Positions 1 through 9,054 are shown, counted from the stretch's first letter. The stretch: DNA of 64,000 nt from Parabacteroides chongii (GCF_029581355.1 NZ_CP120849.1:4062501-4126500), one strand, 5' to 3'. Made by a program: numbers and translations. The notes: generated by a model not told the origin, from the sequence alone.

Positions 1-65
1 TTCACAAAGGTAGACTTTTTGTTCAAAATAATATAGGCTGATAAGTTTAAATCAACTAAAATATG

Positions 66-73
66 TACCTTCG
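66..73 (+). promoter_or_regulatory. Possible promoter -7 box upstream of the mannosyltransferase gene
   Basis: TACCTTCG differs by one base from the Bacteroidetes -7 box TAnnTTTG and would start a transcript near position 80. A short hairpin (GTTGAC at 81-86 pairing with GTCAAC at 95-100) follows in the leader. No clear -33 TTTG is present at the right distance, so this is tentative. Confidence 0.35.
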
Positions 74-124
74 CGTTTAAGTTGACGGTTACCTGTCAAC
101 TGTCACCTAATTATAAAGTAGATT

Positions 125-862
125 ATGTCAGACAGTATTGTTATTATTCCTACCTACAACGAGAAAGAGAATGTTGAGAATATTATCCGTGCGGTGTTTG
201 GGTTGGAGAAAGAATTTCATATTTTGATTATAGATGACGGCTCACCCGACGGGACAGCAGATATTGTGAAACGTTTGCAGAAAGAGTTCCCCGAACGTCT
301 TTTCATGGTAGAAAGACAAGGAAAGCTGGGATTGGGTACTGCCTACATTTGCGGCTTCAAGTGGGCTATCGAACATAAATACGATTTTGTCTTCGAGATG
401 GATGCCGACTTCAGCCATAATCCGAACGATCTTCCGAAACTATATGCAGCCTGTACGGAGCAGGGCGGGGATGTGGCTATCGGTTCACGTTACAGTAATG
501 GCGTGAATGTGGTAAACTGGCCGCTGGGACGTGTGCTGATGTCTTATTATGCATCGGTCTATGTCCGTTTTGTTACAGGTATGAAGATACAGGATACGAC
601 GGCGGGCTTCAAATGCTATCGCCGGGAAGTGCTCGAAACGATAGACCTCGATCATATTCATTTCAAGGGATACGCTTTTCAGATAGAGATGAAGTTCACG
701 GCTTATAAGTGCGGCTTCAAACTGGTTGAAGTGCCGATCATCTTTATTAACCGTGTACTGGGAACATCGAAGATGAACTCTTCTATTTTCGGCGAAGCCT
801 TGTTTGGTGTGCTTAAACTGAAATGGTGGAGCTTCTTCCGTAAGTATCCGCAGAAGAAATAG
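125..862 (+). CDS. GT2 family polyprenol-phosphate mannosyltransferase
   Basis: A 245-residue glycosyltransferase of the GT-A fold that by family transfers mannose (or another hexose) from a nucleotide sugar to a polyprenyl phosphate at the inner face of the membrane. Visible motifs are the nucleotide-binding DDGSPDGT near residues 37-44 and the metal-binding DADFSHNP near 92-99, followed by the typical DTTAGFKCYRREVL segment. The length matches the soluble catalytic domain of dolichol-phosphate-mannose synthase-like enzymes, without the C-terminal membrane helices of some relatives. The lyase gene starts 18 bp downstream and may be cotranscribed. The donor sugar cannot be read from sequence. 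Confidence 0.88.
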   Translation: MSDSIVIIPTYNEKENVENIIRAVFGLEKEFHILIIDDGSPDGTADIVKRLQKEFPERLFMVERQGKLGLGTAYICGFKWAIEHKYDFVFEMDADFSHNPNDLPKLYAACTEQGGDVAIGSRYSNGVNVVNWPLGRVLMSYYASVYVRFVTGMKIQDTTAGFKCYRREVLETIDLDHIHFKGYAFQIEMKFTAYKCGFKLVEVPIIFINRVLGTSKMNSSIFGEALFGVLKLKWWSFFRKYPQKK

Positions 863-880
863 AATATTAAACCGAATACC

Positions 881-3661
881 ATGAGACTCCTTACAAACAC
901 ATTCTTGTTAGCCGCATTCTTGTTTTTGCCCGTAAAAGTGTTCTCGCAGACACCGCAGGAAGAACTGGAGAAGATACGGCAGAATTATACGCAATCATTG
1001 ATTGACTCCAATAATGAATCGGATTTGCTGAACCGCATACTTGCCAGTATTCCGCCGGAGACGGAAATGTCCGATCAGGTAGTCGTGGAGCTGCATCAGC
1101 GTTATCCTTTTAACCTGGATAACATCAAGAAGTATATGGACAGCATTCGTGAAGACGGTTCCTGGGCGGATATCAACTATAACGATACCAAACGTTCGGG
1201 CTGGGATGCCAAGAAACATGCAGACCGCGTGTTGGAGTTGGCTAAACTCTATCATGCCGAAGGACCTTCCTGCACTTGGTCGCCCCGCTTCTCGACGGTG
1301 ATCCACCAGGCACTCGATTATTGGTTCCGTACGAAGCCGGTTTGTAAAAACTGGTGGTATAACGAGATTGGCATCCCGAAGACATTCGGACCTGCTTTTC
1401 TTTTGCTTCGCACGCAGATGCGTCCCGATGAATTGAAAGAAGCTGTGAAGGTAATGGATAATGCCCGCTTCGGCATGACCGGACAGAACAAAGTCTGGCT
1501 GGCTGGTAACGTGCTGATGAAAGGTTTGTTACTGGATGATTACGAACTGGTAAAGGCGGCGCGCGATACGATCGTCTCTGAGATAACGACCGAACGTGAG
1601 GAGGGTATTAAGAGCGACTGGAGTTTTCATCAGCACGGACCGCAGCAGCAGTTCGGTAATTACGGGTTGGCTTATTTGGGGGAAATGAGCTTCTATTCGG
1701 GGCTGTTTGCCGGAACGTCATTTGCCTTGAATGCCGAACAGCAATCTATATTGAATAATTTACTGACGGAAGGTTATCGCTGGATTATCTGGCGGGGATA
1801 TATGGATGTGAATGCACTTGACCGTCAGTTATTTCATAATGCACCCATCCATAAAGCGCTTGCCATCGGGAATGCCGCCAATTCGCTGAAGAAAGGCAGT
1901 GCACCGGCTGATGTCAGCAAGCTGGATGCTTTCCTGAATGATAACTTCCCGCCCCAATCCTCGGAAGAGGCTTCATTCACCGGACAAAAACATTTTTGGG
2001 ATTCGGATCAGACCGTCCATCGGGCACCGAAGTGGATGGCTTCCGTCAAGATGGCTTCCGAACGCGTGATCGGCACCGAGCTGGTGAACGAGGATAACCT
2101 GAAAGGTTTCTATATGGGCGACGGTGCCACGTATATTTACCGTCATGGGGATGAATATCTGAATGTCTTTCCTTTTTGGGACTGGCGCAAAATACCGGGA
2201 ATCACCTCTTATGAAACGGATGCTCCGGTTCCTTCGCCGCGCAAATACGGAGCGCATACCCGCAATGAGAGTGCGTTTGTCGGCGGCGTAACGGATGGAG
2301 GTACAGGCATGACCGCCATGGTTGTCAATCGCGACGGTGTACACGCCCGTAAAGCGTGGGTGATGACGGACGATTATGTTTTGTGCCTGGGTGCCGGTAT
2401 AAAGACAGACAGCACTTTGAGTCTGACAACTTCGGTCGACCAACGGAAGAAGCGAGGAGAGTTGTCCTATTTTCAGAATAACCGCTGGCATACGGTGAAC
2501 GGCACTTTTAAGTCAAACGGTAAGGCTTTACGTTTTTATCATGACAGTACAGGATACATCCTGATGCAACAGGCGAATAGTGTAGCCATCTCCGAAAAGC
2601 GTTCCGGCAGCTGGTCCGATTTTATGGGATCCTATACGCCGCAGCAGGTAGAAGGGGAGGTTGTTTCTTTGTATATACGTCATCCGAAAGAATCGCCGGC
2701 TTCTTATCAATACCTGATATTACCTGCCGTTTCGGCTGAGCGGACTGCCTCTTTCTCGACCGACAATATCCATTTGCTTTGTAACGATGAGGCCATGCAG
2801 GCGGTGGAGATCGGTCATCGTTTTTATATTACTGCCTATCAGAAGGGGAAGATCCGCCTGGCGGATAATCTGCTGCTGGAGATACAGACACCGGGTATTT
2901 ATATGCTTTCAACAGAAAACGGAACGATCCGTGTCGTAGCTAGTGATCCGACACATACGCAGTCTTCTTTATCGCTGAAGATCAACAACTATGATTTGAA
3001 GATCATGCAGCCGTCCGATCAGGCTCCGGGACAGAGCATATCGGTTACCCCTGTTATCAGTGCCCCGTCGGTAAAATCGATTTCGGTAGACGGGAAGAAA
3101 GACGACTGGGCGCAGATACCTGTTGCCGTATCCGGTTTGACCGCTCCGTGGGACGGGGCTGTGAAAGACCGGACGACATTCTCCGTCTGCCATGACCGGA
3201 AGAATTTGTATTTCATCTACGAGGTGTCCGATTCTACGATCATATATAATAATGAAAAGACCGAAGCCTCGGTTGGCAGTAGCGACCGCATCGAGTTCTT
3301 CTTCAGCAAAGACCCTGCCATGAAGGATTACTATTGTGCCGAGATCGACCCGCACGGCAAGGTGATGGACTATCATGCGAAGTTCTACCGTCAGTTTGAT
3401 TTCAGCTGGAACTTTAAAGGATTGAAGCTGGGAACCCATGTCGGTACGGATTCTTATATCGTGGAAGGTTCCATCCCTTTGAAAAGCCTGGAAGAAATGG
3501 GAGTGATCTCTTCGGAAGGAGAAATACGCATGGGCGTGTACCGTGCCGATTATTACGGACCGAAAGAGGAACAAGTGATCTGGTCGTCCTGGATCATTCC
3601 CGATGCCACCCAGCCGGATTTCCATATTCCTTCTTCTTTGGGGGTGCTGAAATTAAGGTGA
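881..3661 (+). CDS. PL8-type polysaccharide lyase with C-terminal CBM9-like domain
   Basis: A 926-residue exported protein. A signal peptide ends near residue 22 (VFSQ). The alpha/alpha-toroid region carries NWWYNEIG at 157-164 and a DWSFHQHGPQQQFGNYG segment near 246-262. These correspond to the Asn, His and Tyr catalytic region of PL8 lyases (chondroitin AC, hyaluronate and xanthan lyases). A beta-sandwich region follows. The last 190 or so residues begin at VDGKKDDWAQIP and look like a carbohydrate-binding family 9 domain. By family it cleaves uronic-acid polysaccharides by beta-elimination. No sulfatase, SusC/SusD pair or unsaturated glucuronyl hydrolase is adjacent, so the substrate is unknown and the gene looks like an orphan lyase. 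Confidence 0.82.
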   Translation: MRLLTNTFLLAAFLFLPVKVFSQTPQEELEKIRQNYTQSLIDSNNESDLLNRILASIPPETEMSDQVVVELHQRYPFNLDNIKKYMDSIREDGSWADINYNDTKRSGWDAKKHADRVLELAKLYHAEGPSCTWSPRFSTVIHQALDYWFRTKPVCKNWWYNEIGIPKTFGPAFLLLRTQMRPDELKEAVKVMDNARFGMTGQNKVWLAGNVLMKGLLLDDYELVKAARDTIVSEITTEREEGIKSDWSFHQHGPQQQFGNYGLAYLGEMSFYSGLFAGTSFALNAEQQSILNNLLTEGYRWIIWRGYMDVNALDRQLFHNAPIHKALAIGNAANSLKKGSAPADVSKLDAFLNDNFPPQSSEEASFTGQKHFWDSDQTVHRAPKWMASVKMASERVIGTELVNEDNLKGFYMGDGATYIYRHGDEYLNVFPFWDWRKIPGITSYETDAPVPSPRKYGAHTRNESAFVGGVTDGGTGMTAMVVNRDGVHARKAWVMTDDYVLCLGAGIKTDSTLSLTTSVDQRKKRGELSYFQNNRWHTVNGTFKSNGKALRFYHDSTGYILMQQANSVAISEKRSGSWSDFMGSYTPQQVEGEVVSLYIRHPKESPASYQYLILPAVSAERTASFSTDNIHLLCNDEAMQAVEIGHRFYITAYQKGKIRLADNLLLEIQTPGIYMLSTENGTIRVVASDPTHTQSSLSLKINNYDLKIMQPSDQAPGQSISVTPVISAPSVKSISVDGKKDDWAQIPVAVSGLTAPWDGAVKDRTTFSVCHDRKNLYFIYEVSDSTIIYNNEKTEASVGSSDRIEFFFSKDPAMKDYYCAEIDPHGKVMDYHAKFYRQFDFSWNFKGLKLGTHVGTDSYIVEGSIPLKSLEEMGVISSEGEIRMGVYRADYYGPKEEQVIWSSWIIPDATQPDFHIPSSLGVLKLR

Positions 3662-3677
3662 TTTGAATAAAATCTTG

Positions 3678-3685
3678 TACATTTG
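3678..3685 (+). promoter_or_regulatory. -7 box of the dihydroorotase promoter
   Basis: TACATTTG fits the TAnnTTTG box exactly, 21 bp before the ATG at 3707. A TTTG lies only 12 bp upstream (3662-3665), not at the usual 19-21 bp, so the -33 element is weak. Confidence 0.5.
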
Positions 3686-3706
3686 TGACAAATAAACACA
3701 AAGCAT

Positions 3707-5047
3707 ATGAATAAGACGCTGATAAAAAACGCTCATATAGTGAATGAAGGACGCATGTTTAGAGGTGCTGTCCTGATCGATGGAGATAAAATAGCTGAGG
3801 TATATGAAGGAAGCGTGCCCGAGACAGTTTCTGCTGTGCAGGTGATCGATGCCGGAGGGAAACTCCTGTTGCCGGGAGCGATCGACGACCAGGTGCATTT
3901 CCGCGAACCGGGTCTGACGCATAAAGGAGACATTGCCAGTGAAAGCCGTGCTGCCGTGGCTGGCGGTATAACCAGTTTTATGGATATGCCGAACACCAAG
4001 CCGCAGACTACTACGATTGCCGATCTGGAATGGAAACTTCAGCGCGGTGCGGAAACTTCCGTAGCCAACTATTCTTTCTTCTTCGGGGGAACGAACGATA
4101 ATATGGATGAGATACGTAAACTGGATCGTAGCCGTGTGCCGGGCCTGAAGCTTTTTCTCGGTTCTTCTACGGGGAATATGCTGGTAGATAAGAAAGAGAG
4201 CCTGGAACGTATCTTCGGTGAGGCGGACATGCTGATCGCCATCCATGCGGAAAAGGAAGAAGTCATCAAACGCAATATTGCCTATTATACGGAGAAGTAC
4301 GGAGAAGATCTCGATATTTCTTTCCATAGCAAGATCAGAAGCGAGGAAGCCTGTTATGCCTCTTCTGCCGAAGCGGTCGAATTGGCAACCCGGTTAAATT
4401 CGCGTTTGCATATTCTGCATTTGTCTACGGCGAAGGAGCTGACTTTGTTAAGCAACGCAGTGCCTTTGGGTGAAAAGAAGATTACAGGTGAAGTTTGCGT
4501 GCATCATCTTTGGTTTCATGACGGCGATTATGCCCGGTATGGCAATCGGATCAAATGGAATCCTTCTATTAAAACATTGGCGGACCGGACTGCCTTGCGT
4601 AATGCCGTCAATGATAATACGATCGATATTGTGGCTACCGACCATGCTCCGCATCTGCCCGCGGAAAAGGAGGGCAGTTGCCTGAAAGCGGCTTCGGGTG
4701 GTCCGTTGGTGCAACACTCATTGGCAGGCATGTTGGAGATGGTGGTGGAAGGTTGCTTTACGTATGAGAAAGTAGTGGAAAAGATGGCGCATATGCCGGC
4801 TGAGCTGTTCCATATCGACCGTCGCGGTTATATCCGTCCGGGTTATTATGCCGACCTGGTTCTTGTTGATCCGGAAAAATGCTGGACGGTGGCTCCTGAA
4901 AATATATTGTACAAATGCGGATGGTCGCCGTTTGAAGGTACGACATTCCATCATAGTGTCACCCATACCTTTGTCAACGGACAGCTGGTGTATGACAATG
5001 GCGTTATCAATGACGACGTACGAGGGATGGAAGTTCGGTATATTTAA
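3707..5047 (+). CDS. pyrC: Dihydroorotase (class I type), de novo pyrimidine synthesis
   Basis: A 446-residue amidohydrolase-fold protein. It interconverts carbamoyl-aspartate and dihydroorotate in the cytoplasm. The N-terminal metal region reads [16 protein letters not shown] (about residues 63-78), followed by [25 protein letters not shown] and the C-terminal [10 protein letters not shown] with the catalytic Asp. Length and motif order fit class I dihydroorotases. The first His of the usual HxH pair is Gln here (codon CAG), which should alter one metal site. The gene stands alone, ending against a palindromic repeat. A hydantoinase-like activity is the main alternative, less likely from the full motif set. 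Confidence 0.88.
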   Translation: MNKTLIKNAHIVNEGRMFRGAVLIDGDKIAEVYEGSVPETVSAVQVIDAGGKLLLPGAIDDQVHFREPGLTHKGDIASESRAAVAGGITSFMDMPNTKPQTTTIADLEWKLQRGAETSVANYSFFFGGTNDNMDEIRKLDRSRVPGLKLFLGSSTGNMLVDKKESLERIFGEADMLIAIHAEKEEVIKRNIAYYTEKYGEDLDISFHSKIRSEEACYASSAEAVELATRLNSRLHILHLSTAKELTLLSNAVPLGEKKITGEVCVHHLWFHDGDYARYGNRIKWNPSIKTLADRTALRNAVNDNTIDIVATDHAPHLPAEKEGSCLKAASGGPLVQHSLAGMLEMVVEGCFTYEKVVEKMAHMPAELFHIDRRGYIRPGYYADLVLVDPEKCWTVAPENILYKCGWSPFEGTTFHHSVTHTFVNGQLVYDNGVINDDVRGMEVRYI

Positions 5048-5064
5048 TAAGAAAAGATACTAAT

Positions 5065-5206
5065 TGTGTCAAAATTCTATATTAGGGAACGCAGAATACG
5101 CAGACAGGGCGCAGAGCAACGCAGACAATATTGATTTTAATAAAATAATCTGCGTAATTCTGTGTATTCTGCGTGGTCTGCGTTCGGTAATAGCTATTTT
5201 GACACA
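5065..5206. repeat. Large imperfect palindrome built from ACGCAGA sub-repeats (copy 1)
   Basis: The outer arms TGTGTCAAAAT (5065-5075) and ATTTTGACACA (5196-5206) are perfect complements. Inside, the left arm carries several ACGCAGA/CGCAGA heptamers and the right arm their complements (TCTGCGT, TTCTGTGT, TTCTGCGT, TCTGCGTT), around an AT-rich centre near 5130-5145. Arms of about 45-60 nt would form a long cruciform or RNA hairpin. It sits between the convergent ends of pyrC and queE, so it could also terminate both. A related copy lies at 34180-34289. Confidence 0.85.
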
Positions 5207-5221
5207 GCCGCTTCTTTGTTT

Positions 5222-5767
5222 TTATGCAATATCGATCAACTTATGTGTCTGCAGACTGAGCCGCCATTCCGGATGTTGCTGGATATAGTTCACTATTTCC
5301 ATTGTATTCCGGCAGGAACAGGGCTGAAGGAAATGGTGTTTGGCAGGCAGCTGGATGTAAGAGGACAGGTCCTGTCCCAGATAAACTACCTTGACTTCAT
5401 CCATATGATCGATTTTGAGCGGTGCTCCCTCTTTCGGAGAACAGGTCACCCAGTCGATTCCTTTAGGCAGCGGACGTGTACCGTTTGTTTCTATACATAT
5501 ATATTTACCCGCTTTGTGAAGCATGTCGATAAATGTATCGTCGATCCATAACGCCGGTTCACCACCGGTCAGTATGACCATGTTCGACGGATAGGCAGAG
5601 ATTGCCTCCAATATTTCTTCATCCGACATCGGTGTTCCTTCTTCATGTTCCGTATCACAAAACGAACATTTCAGGTTGCATCCGGAAAAACGGATGAAAA
5701 CAGCGGCTTTGCCGGTGTGATAGCCTTCCCCTTGCAGGCTGTAAAAAATTTGATTAATCTTTCTCAT
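5222..5767 (-). CDS. queE: 7-carboxy-7-deazaguanine synthase (radical SAM)
   Basis: A 181-residue small radical-SAM enzyme that converts 6-carboxytetrahydropterin to 7-carboxy-7-deazaguanine, the second step towards preQ0 and queuosine. The N-terminus KINQIFYSLQGEGYHTGKAA is the typical QueE lead-in. The cluster-binding cysteines are in SGCNLKCSFCDTEH and the SAM-binding glycine motif is VILTGGEPAL. The short length is normal for QueE. It overlaps the end of queD by 14 bp, so the two are translated from one transcript. Confidence 0.93.
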   Translation of the reverse strand: MRKINQIFYSLQGEGYHTGKAAVFIRFSGCNLKCSFCDTEHEEGTPMSDEEILEAISAYPSNMVILTGGEPALWIDDTFIDMLHKAGKYICIETNGTRPLPKGIDWVTCSPKEGAPLKIDHMDEVKVVYLGQDLSSYIQLPAKHHFLQPCSCRNTMEIVNYIQQHPEWRLSLQTHKLIDIA

Positions 5768-6086
5768 AGATCGCAGTGTTTGATTCTGACTCTTTAATTT
5801 CTACTTTATAACAATTAGGTAACTGGTCGCATATCCATCGGGCTATATTCTCGGCCGTCGGATTGAAAGGCAGGACTTCATTCAGATTCTGATGGTCCAG
5901 CTTATTTTTTATCGATTCTTTGATATGGCTAAAGTCTATTACCATGCCATCGGCGTTCAATTCTTTCGAGCGACAGTAGACAGTGATGATCCAGTTGTGA
6001 CCGTGCAGGTTCTCACATTTGCTGGAATAAGAGAGTTTCAGACTGTGTGCAGCCGATATCTCCATTCTTTTAATTACGGTATACAT
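5754..6086 (-). CDS. queD: 6-carboxytetrahydropterin synthase
   Basis: A 110-residue T-fold enzyme that makes 6-carboxy-5,6,7,8-tetrahydropterin from dihydroneopterin triphosphate. Zinc-binding histidines are visible in ISAAHSLKLS and ENLHGHNW, and a catalytic Cys occurs in SSKCENLHGH. PTAENIARWICDQL is the conserved C-terminal helix region. It is the first gene of a queD-queE pair and overlaps queE by 14 bp. queC and queF are not in this window. Confidence 0.93.
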   Translation of the reverse strand: MYTVIKRMEISAAHSLKLSYSSKCENLHGHNWIITVYCRSKELNADGMVIDFSHIKESIKNKLDHQNLNEVLPFNPTAENIARWICDQLPNCYKVEIKESESNTAIYEKD

Positions 6087-6147
6087 GCTAAATTATGCAA
6101 TTTAAGACGTTTATATATTGTATCTAAATGTCACCTCGATACGGCGG

Positions 6148-6155
6148 CAAAAATA
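6148..6155 (-). promoter_or_regulatory. -7 box of the queD-queE promoter
   Basis: On the minus strand this reads TATTTTTG, an exact TAnnTTTG match. It predicts a start near 6141 and a leader of about 55 nt before the queD ATG at 6086. The -33 element is poorly defined. No preQ1 riboswitch signature was recognised in this short leader. Confidence 0.5.
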
Positions 6156-6447
6156 CATAAAATCCCGAAGAGGTAAACTATACCTTATTATAGGATTTAT
6201 TAAAAAAACATTTATATTTTTGCATGTGTTAGAAAGTTGGATTTTTTAGTTTAGGAATGCTAAAAAAGGCATACAGTAATAACAAGTAAAAAGTATACCT
6301 GCTTACTGATTGTTAATCAACGGGAAATCGGAAATACTTCCCGTATAAACCGATAATTAAAAGCCGAGATCCAATTGTTAAAAAATAGAAGAAGCTGCAA
6401 ATAAGTTTCGATAATCTTAAAAATGTGTTTTATAATATCTTTTTTTA

Positions 6448-6479
6448 TTTGTTCAGTAATATAAAATGCCGCATCTTTG
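6448..6479 (+). promoter_or_regulatory. Promoter with no coding sequence downstream
   Basis: TTTG at 6448-6451, a spacer of exactly 20 bp, then CATCTTTG at 6472-6479 (one base off TAnnTTTG). The predicted start is near 6486. No open reading frame follows on this strand; a strong hairpin follows instead. Confidence 0.5.
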
Positions 6480-6485
6480 CATGCA

Positions 6486-6573
6486 GATAACCTAAACAAT
6501 CTTTTTGCCTTAAAGACTAATACCTATTTAAAACCTATAAAGAGGGCCTTTGAGAAAAGGCCCTCTTTATGAT
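6486..6573 (+). ncRNA. Candidate small RNA between queD and the ECF sigma operon
   Basis: A well-spaced promoter (6448-6479) is followed after about 50 bp by a perfect 15-bp hairpin (6537-6570), which would give a transcript of about 88 nt without coding capacity. A second possible start is TATTTTTG at 6215-6222, giving about 340 nt that includes a TTTTTTAG/CTAAAAAA hairpin and an ACGGGAA/TTCCCGT hairpin (6320-6344). The 6087-6583 gap contains no credible gene. No known RNA family was recognised. Confidence 0.35.
6537..6570. terminator. Perfect 15-bp hairpin, probable bidirectional terminator
   Basis: ATAAAGAGGGCCTTT (6537-6551) pairs exactly with 6556-6570 around a GAGA loop. It lies 13 bp past the stop codon of the STN-domain gene on the minus strand. 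It could also end a plus-strand small RNA. Confidence 0.75.
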
Positions 6574-6583
6574 TTTTAACCAT

Positions 6584-8164
6584 TTAGTAGCCGGTTTCTT
6601 CTATTTTTGACGATATTTTTCCTATTGCTTCGTTCAGTTTCTCTTCCGGTGGGATCACATTGAAGTTACCCCAGAAGCCTTCATCATAATTAAATTTTGT
6701 TTCAGAGAATACAGTCCGGGTAGACAATGTCTCTTTTCTGCCAAAGCGGCTGACACCATCCGTATCCGTTTTGCATACGACCATTTCGAACCATACATGA
6801 AGGGGAGAACTGCCGAACAGCTGTTTTCTCTTTTTTACTTTGAAATGAAGGTCTCCTCTTACATGGCTGATATAATAGATGCCGTTCCAGGGTTTATAAG
6901 AAACCGTATAGACTACCTTCTGAGGGATTATCTTCAGGTTACGGCTTTTCTTCTCCACCAGCATATTGGCGGCATTCTTTACATATTTAGGATGTATTTC
7001 AAACTCAGCCCGCAACAGTGCACTGTTTTCCGAATCGATATACAGGTTGCCTTTTAAAAGCGGACTTGTGATGAACTCACGTTGTTCGAAAGAGATTACG
7101 TTTGCCATCCGGTTGTCTATTACTGTTATATCGGAGTGGGCATATACATACGGATAATTCACATCGCTTTCCGGGATCAGGAAGTCCGGGGCATCTTTGA
7201 TGATATCCAGCTGCATGCTGGCATTGATCCCCGATTTCATTTTGGCAATGATCGTATCCCGCTCCTGGTTATTACTGATCCGGCGCATCTTCAGCAGTTT
7301 CACCTGATCGGTTGTTGTACGTTGGGTATAAGAACCTTTGTATATTTTGAAGATGGCTTCCGTCAGACTGACGAATTTGTTTTTCCGTTCGATCCCTTCC
7401 CGGTAGAAAGCGGTTTGATAAACTGGTTCCTGGGAATAGTTGATGCTTTTCTTTTCTTCCATCTCCCGCAGCAAACGCAGGGGATTCACGATACGGACAA
7501 CCACTTCCTGTATAGGGATAACTTTCGGTTCCAGGGTCAGCATACTGTAGCGCTCTGCCAGCAGGGAACTTTCTATTTGGTAGGGTTGGTAGCCGACGTG
7601 CGAAAAGTTGATCCGCGATCGATTCAACGTATCCGGCAGTCGTAATCTGAATTCTCCGGCCTGGTTCGTGACGTTTCCGATGGAACCGTCGTCGCTCACA
7701 CTGACGGTGGCGAACGGGATCGGTTCATTCGTATATTTATCCCGGAGGATGCCTTCCAGAGTGAAATAAGCGATGGTATCCGGAAGAACCGGGAGTTCTT
7801 CTTTGACTGCTATTTCCTGTACTGGGCGGGAGATAAGTATATGGTTGCCGATCACGCGGAGGTTCAAACTCCGGTCACCGGTGATCCGATAGATCGCTTC
7901 CCTGACGGAACACTTGCCTCCCGGTATTTTTACGACTTGCTCATTGTCGATGATGTTACTGTCGTAGATAAACAGGTAGCCGGAGCGTTCGGATACTTTT
8001 CCCAATAATTCGTAAACCGTTTCCTTACTTTTAGGGATATGGATAAGACGTTCGAGTACATTTTTATCTTTGTCGCCCTTGTCGTCTGCCCGCAAAGGGA
8101 TAGCCGTCATCAGCAATAATCCGATGAGGGCAAATAACAGACGATATGTAGCGGTTCGTTTCAC
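6584..8164 (-). CDS. Secreted STN + carboxypeptidase-D-like domain protein, no TonB barrel
   Basis: A 526-residue exported protein with a signal peptide over residues 1-26. An STN (secretin/TonB N-terminal) domain spans about 36-110. A carboxypeptidase-D regulatory-like domain spans about 128-220 (LEGILRDKYTNEPIPFATVSV). A long C-terminal region follows that is homologous to the neighbour at 9656-10933 (shared FYRE, SLTEAI/NISEAV and IDNR segments). In classic Bacteroidetes trans-envelope signalling the STN domain belongs to a SusC/FecA-like receptor. Here the protein stops long before a beta-barrel. It is the third gene after sigma and FecR, 20 bp from FecR, and may be the periplasmic signal input. 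That role is inference. Confidence 0.75.
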   Translation of the reverse strand: MKRTATYRLLFALIGLLLMTAIPLRADDKGDKDKNVLERLIHIPKSKETVYELLGKVSERSGYLFIYDSNIIDNEQVVKIPGGKCSVREAIYRITGDRSLNLRVIGNHILISRPVQEIAVKEELPVLPDTIAYFTLEGILRDKYTNEPIPFATVSVSDDGSIGNVTNQAGEFRLRLPDTLNRSRINFSHVGYQPYQIESSLLAERYSMLTLEPKVIPIQEVVVRIVNPLRLLREMEEKKSINYSQEPVYQTAFYREGIERKNKFVSLTEAIFKIYKGSYTQRTTTDQVKLLKMRRISNNQERDTIIAKMKSGINASMQLDIIKDAPDFLIPESDVNYPYVYAHSDITVIDNRMANVISFEQREFITSPLLKGNLYIDSENSALLRAEFEIHPKYVKNAANMLVEKKSRNLKIIPQKVVYTVSYKPWNGIYYISHVRGDLHFKVKKRKQLFGSSPLHVWFEMVVCKTDTDGVSRFGRKETLSTRTVFSETKFNYDEGFWGNFNVIPPEEKLNEAIGKISSKIEETGY

Positions 8165-8184
8165 CTTGTACTCCTTTTATCCGG

Positions 8185-9054
8185 TTAGTTCTCATGCAAA
8201 GTTATCACATTATTAATACGCGTACTTTTCAGGTTGAGCGCGAAACAGAGTAATTCTGCGATCGACTCCGGTGAGTTGTTGTCAAAAGTGACGGTCAGTG
8301 TCCTGTCCGCCAGTTCCGGAGTTGTCTTCAGACTGATGTCTCCCGTATTGAGATTGATAACACGAAGGATATCGGCCAGCCGTTCATCCTTGAAACGTAT
8401 TTGCCGGACATACTCATCGAATTGTCCGGAATCTTTTGTCTGGGTCACCTGTAGCTTTCTGGAAGAGACAGTAACGGTTTCACCCGCTTTTACATGTACG
8501 TCCTGTCCGCTCTTTTTCAACGTCACTTTCACCAGTCCTCTTTGTACGGATAGTTCAAAAGGCTGGAAGCCATCGCTCTTTATATTAAAAGCGGTACCCA
8601 GCACTTCGATGCGTGCATCTTCCGTTTCGATCAGGAAAGGACGCTGACGATTGCCGGCAATGTCGAAAAGAGCATTTCCCTGTAAGGAGATTTCTCTTTT
8701 GTCCGGTTGGAAATGTTCCGGATAACGGATAGCGGCATTTCCTGCCAGATACACGATCGAGCCATCTTCAAGTGTCGTGGCAAGTGTTGTCGTCTCCGTA
8801 TTCTGCCGGGTGAGCAGGGTGCGGTCGGCTTCCTCTTCTGTTCGATTAAAATGAATAATCAGGAAAAAGGATATGATTGCAGCTACCTGCAAACCTAATA
8901 ATACAATTTTTCGGGTAGTTAGACGGGGGATGTCCCCATAAGGCATCACACCCTCTTTTTCTTTACAGGTGAGCAGGCCATCCTTTTCCAGGCGGTGGTA
9001 CACCTTGTTCCACGCCTGATCCGTTCTTCTATTGTCCCTTTCTTTACGAGTCAT
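8185..9054 (-). CDS. FecR family anti-sigma factor
   Basis: A 289-residue inner-membrane protein. The cytoplasmic N-terminus is followed by one membrane helix near residues 51-69 (VLLGLQVAAIISFFLIIHF), a periplasmic FecR domain (about 85-190) and a C-terminal DUF4974-type region (FKDERLADILRVINLNTG, from about 218). By family it holds the ECF sigma factor and passes on an outer-membrane signal. Its start overlaps the sigma gene stop by 4 bp, so the two are translationally coupled. Confidence 0.9.
   Translation of the reverse strand: MTRKERDNRRTDQAWNKVYHRLEKDGLLTCKEKEGVMPYGDIPRLTTRKIVLLGLQVAAIISFFLIIHFNRTEEEADRTLLTRQNTETTTLATTLEDGSIVYLAGNAAIRYPEHFQPDKREISLQGNALFDIAGNRQRPFLIETEDARIEVLGTAFNIKSDGFQPFELSVQRGLVKVTLKKSGQDVHVKAGETVTVSSRKLQVTQTKDSGQFDEYVRQIRFKDERLADILRVINLNTGDISLKTTPELADRTLTVTFDNNSPESIAELLCFALNLKSTRINNVITLHEN

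Noticed and set aside
6087..6583. Protein-coding gene (60-codon minus-strand frame at 6317-6499)
   Set aside because: The translation is AT-driven with no motif, and the region instead shows promoter and hairpin signals for a possible RNA.
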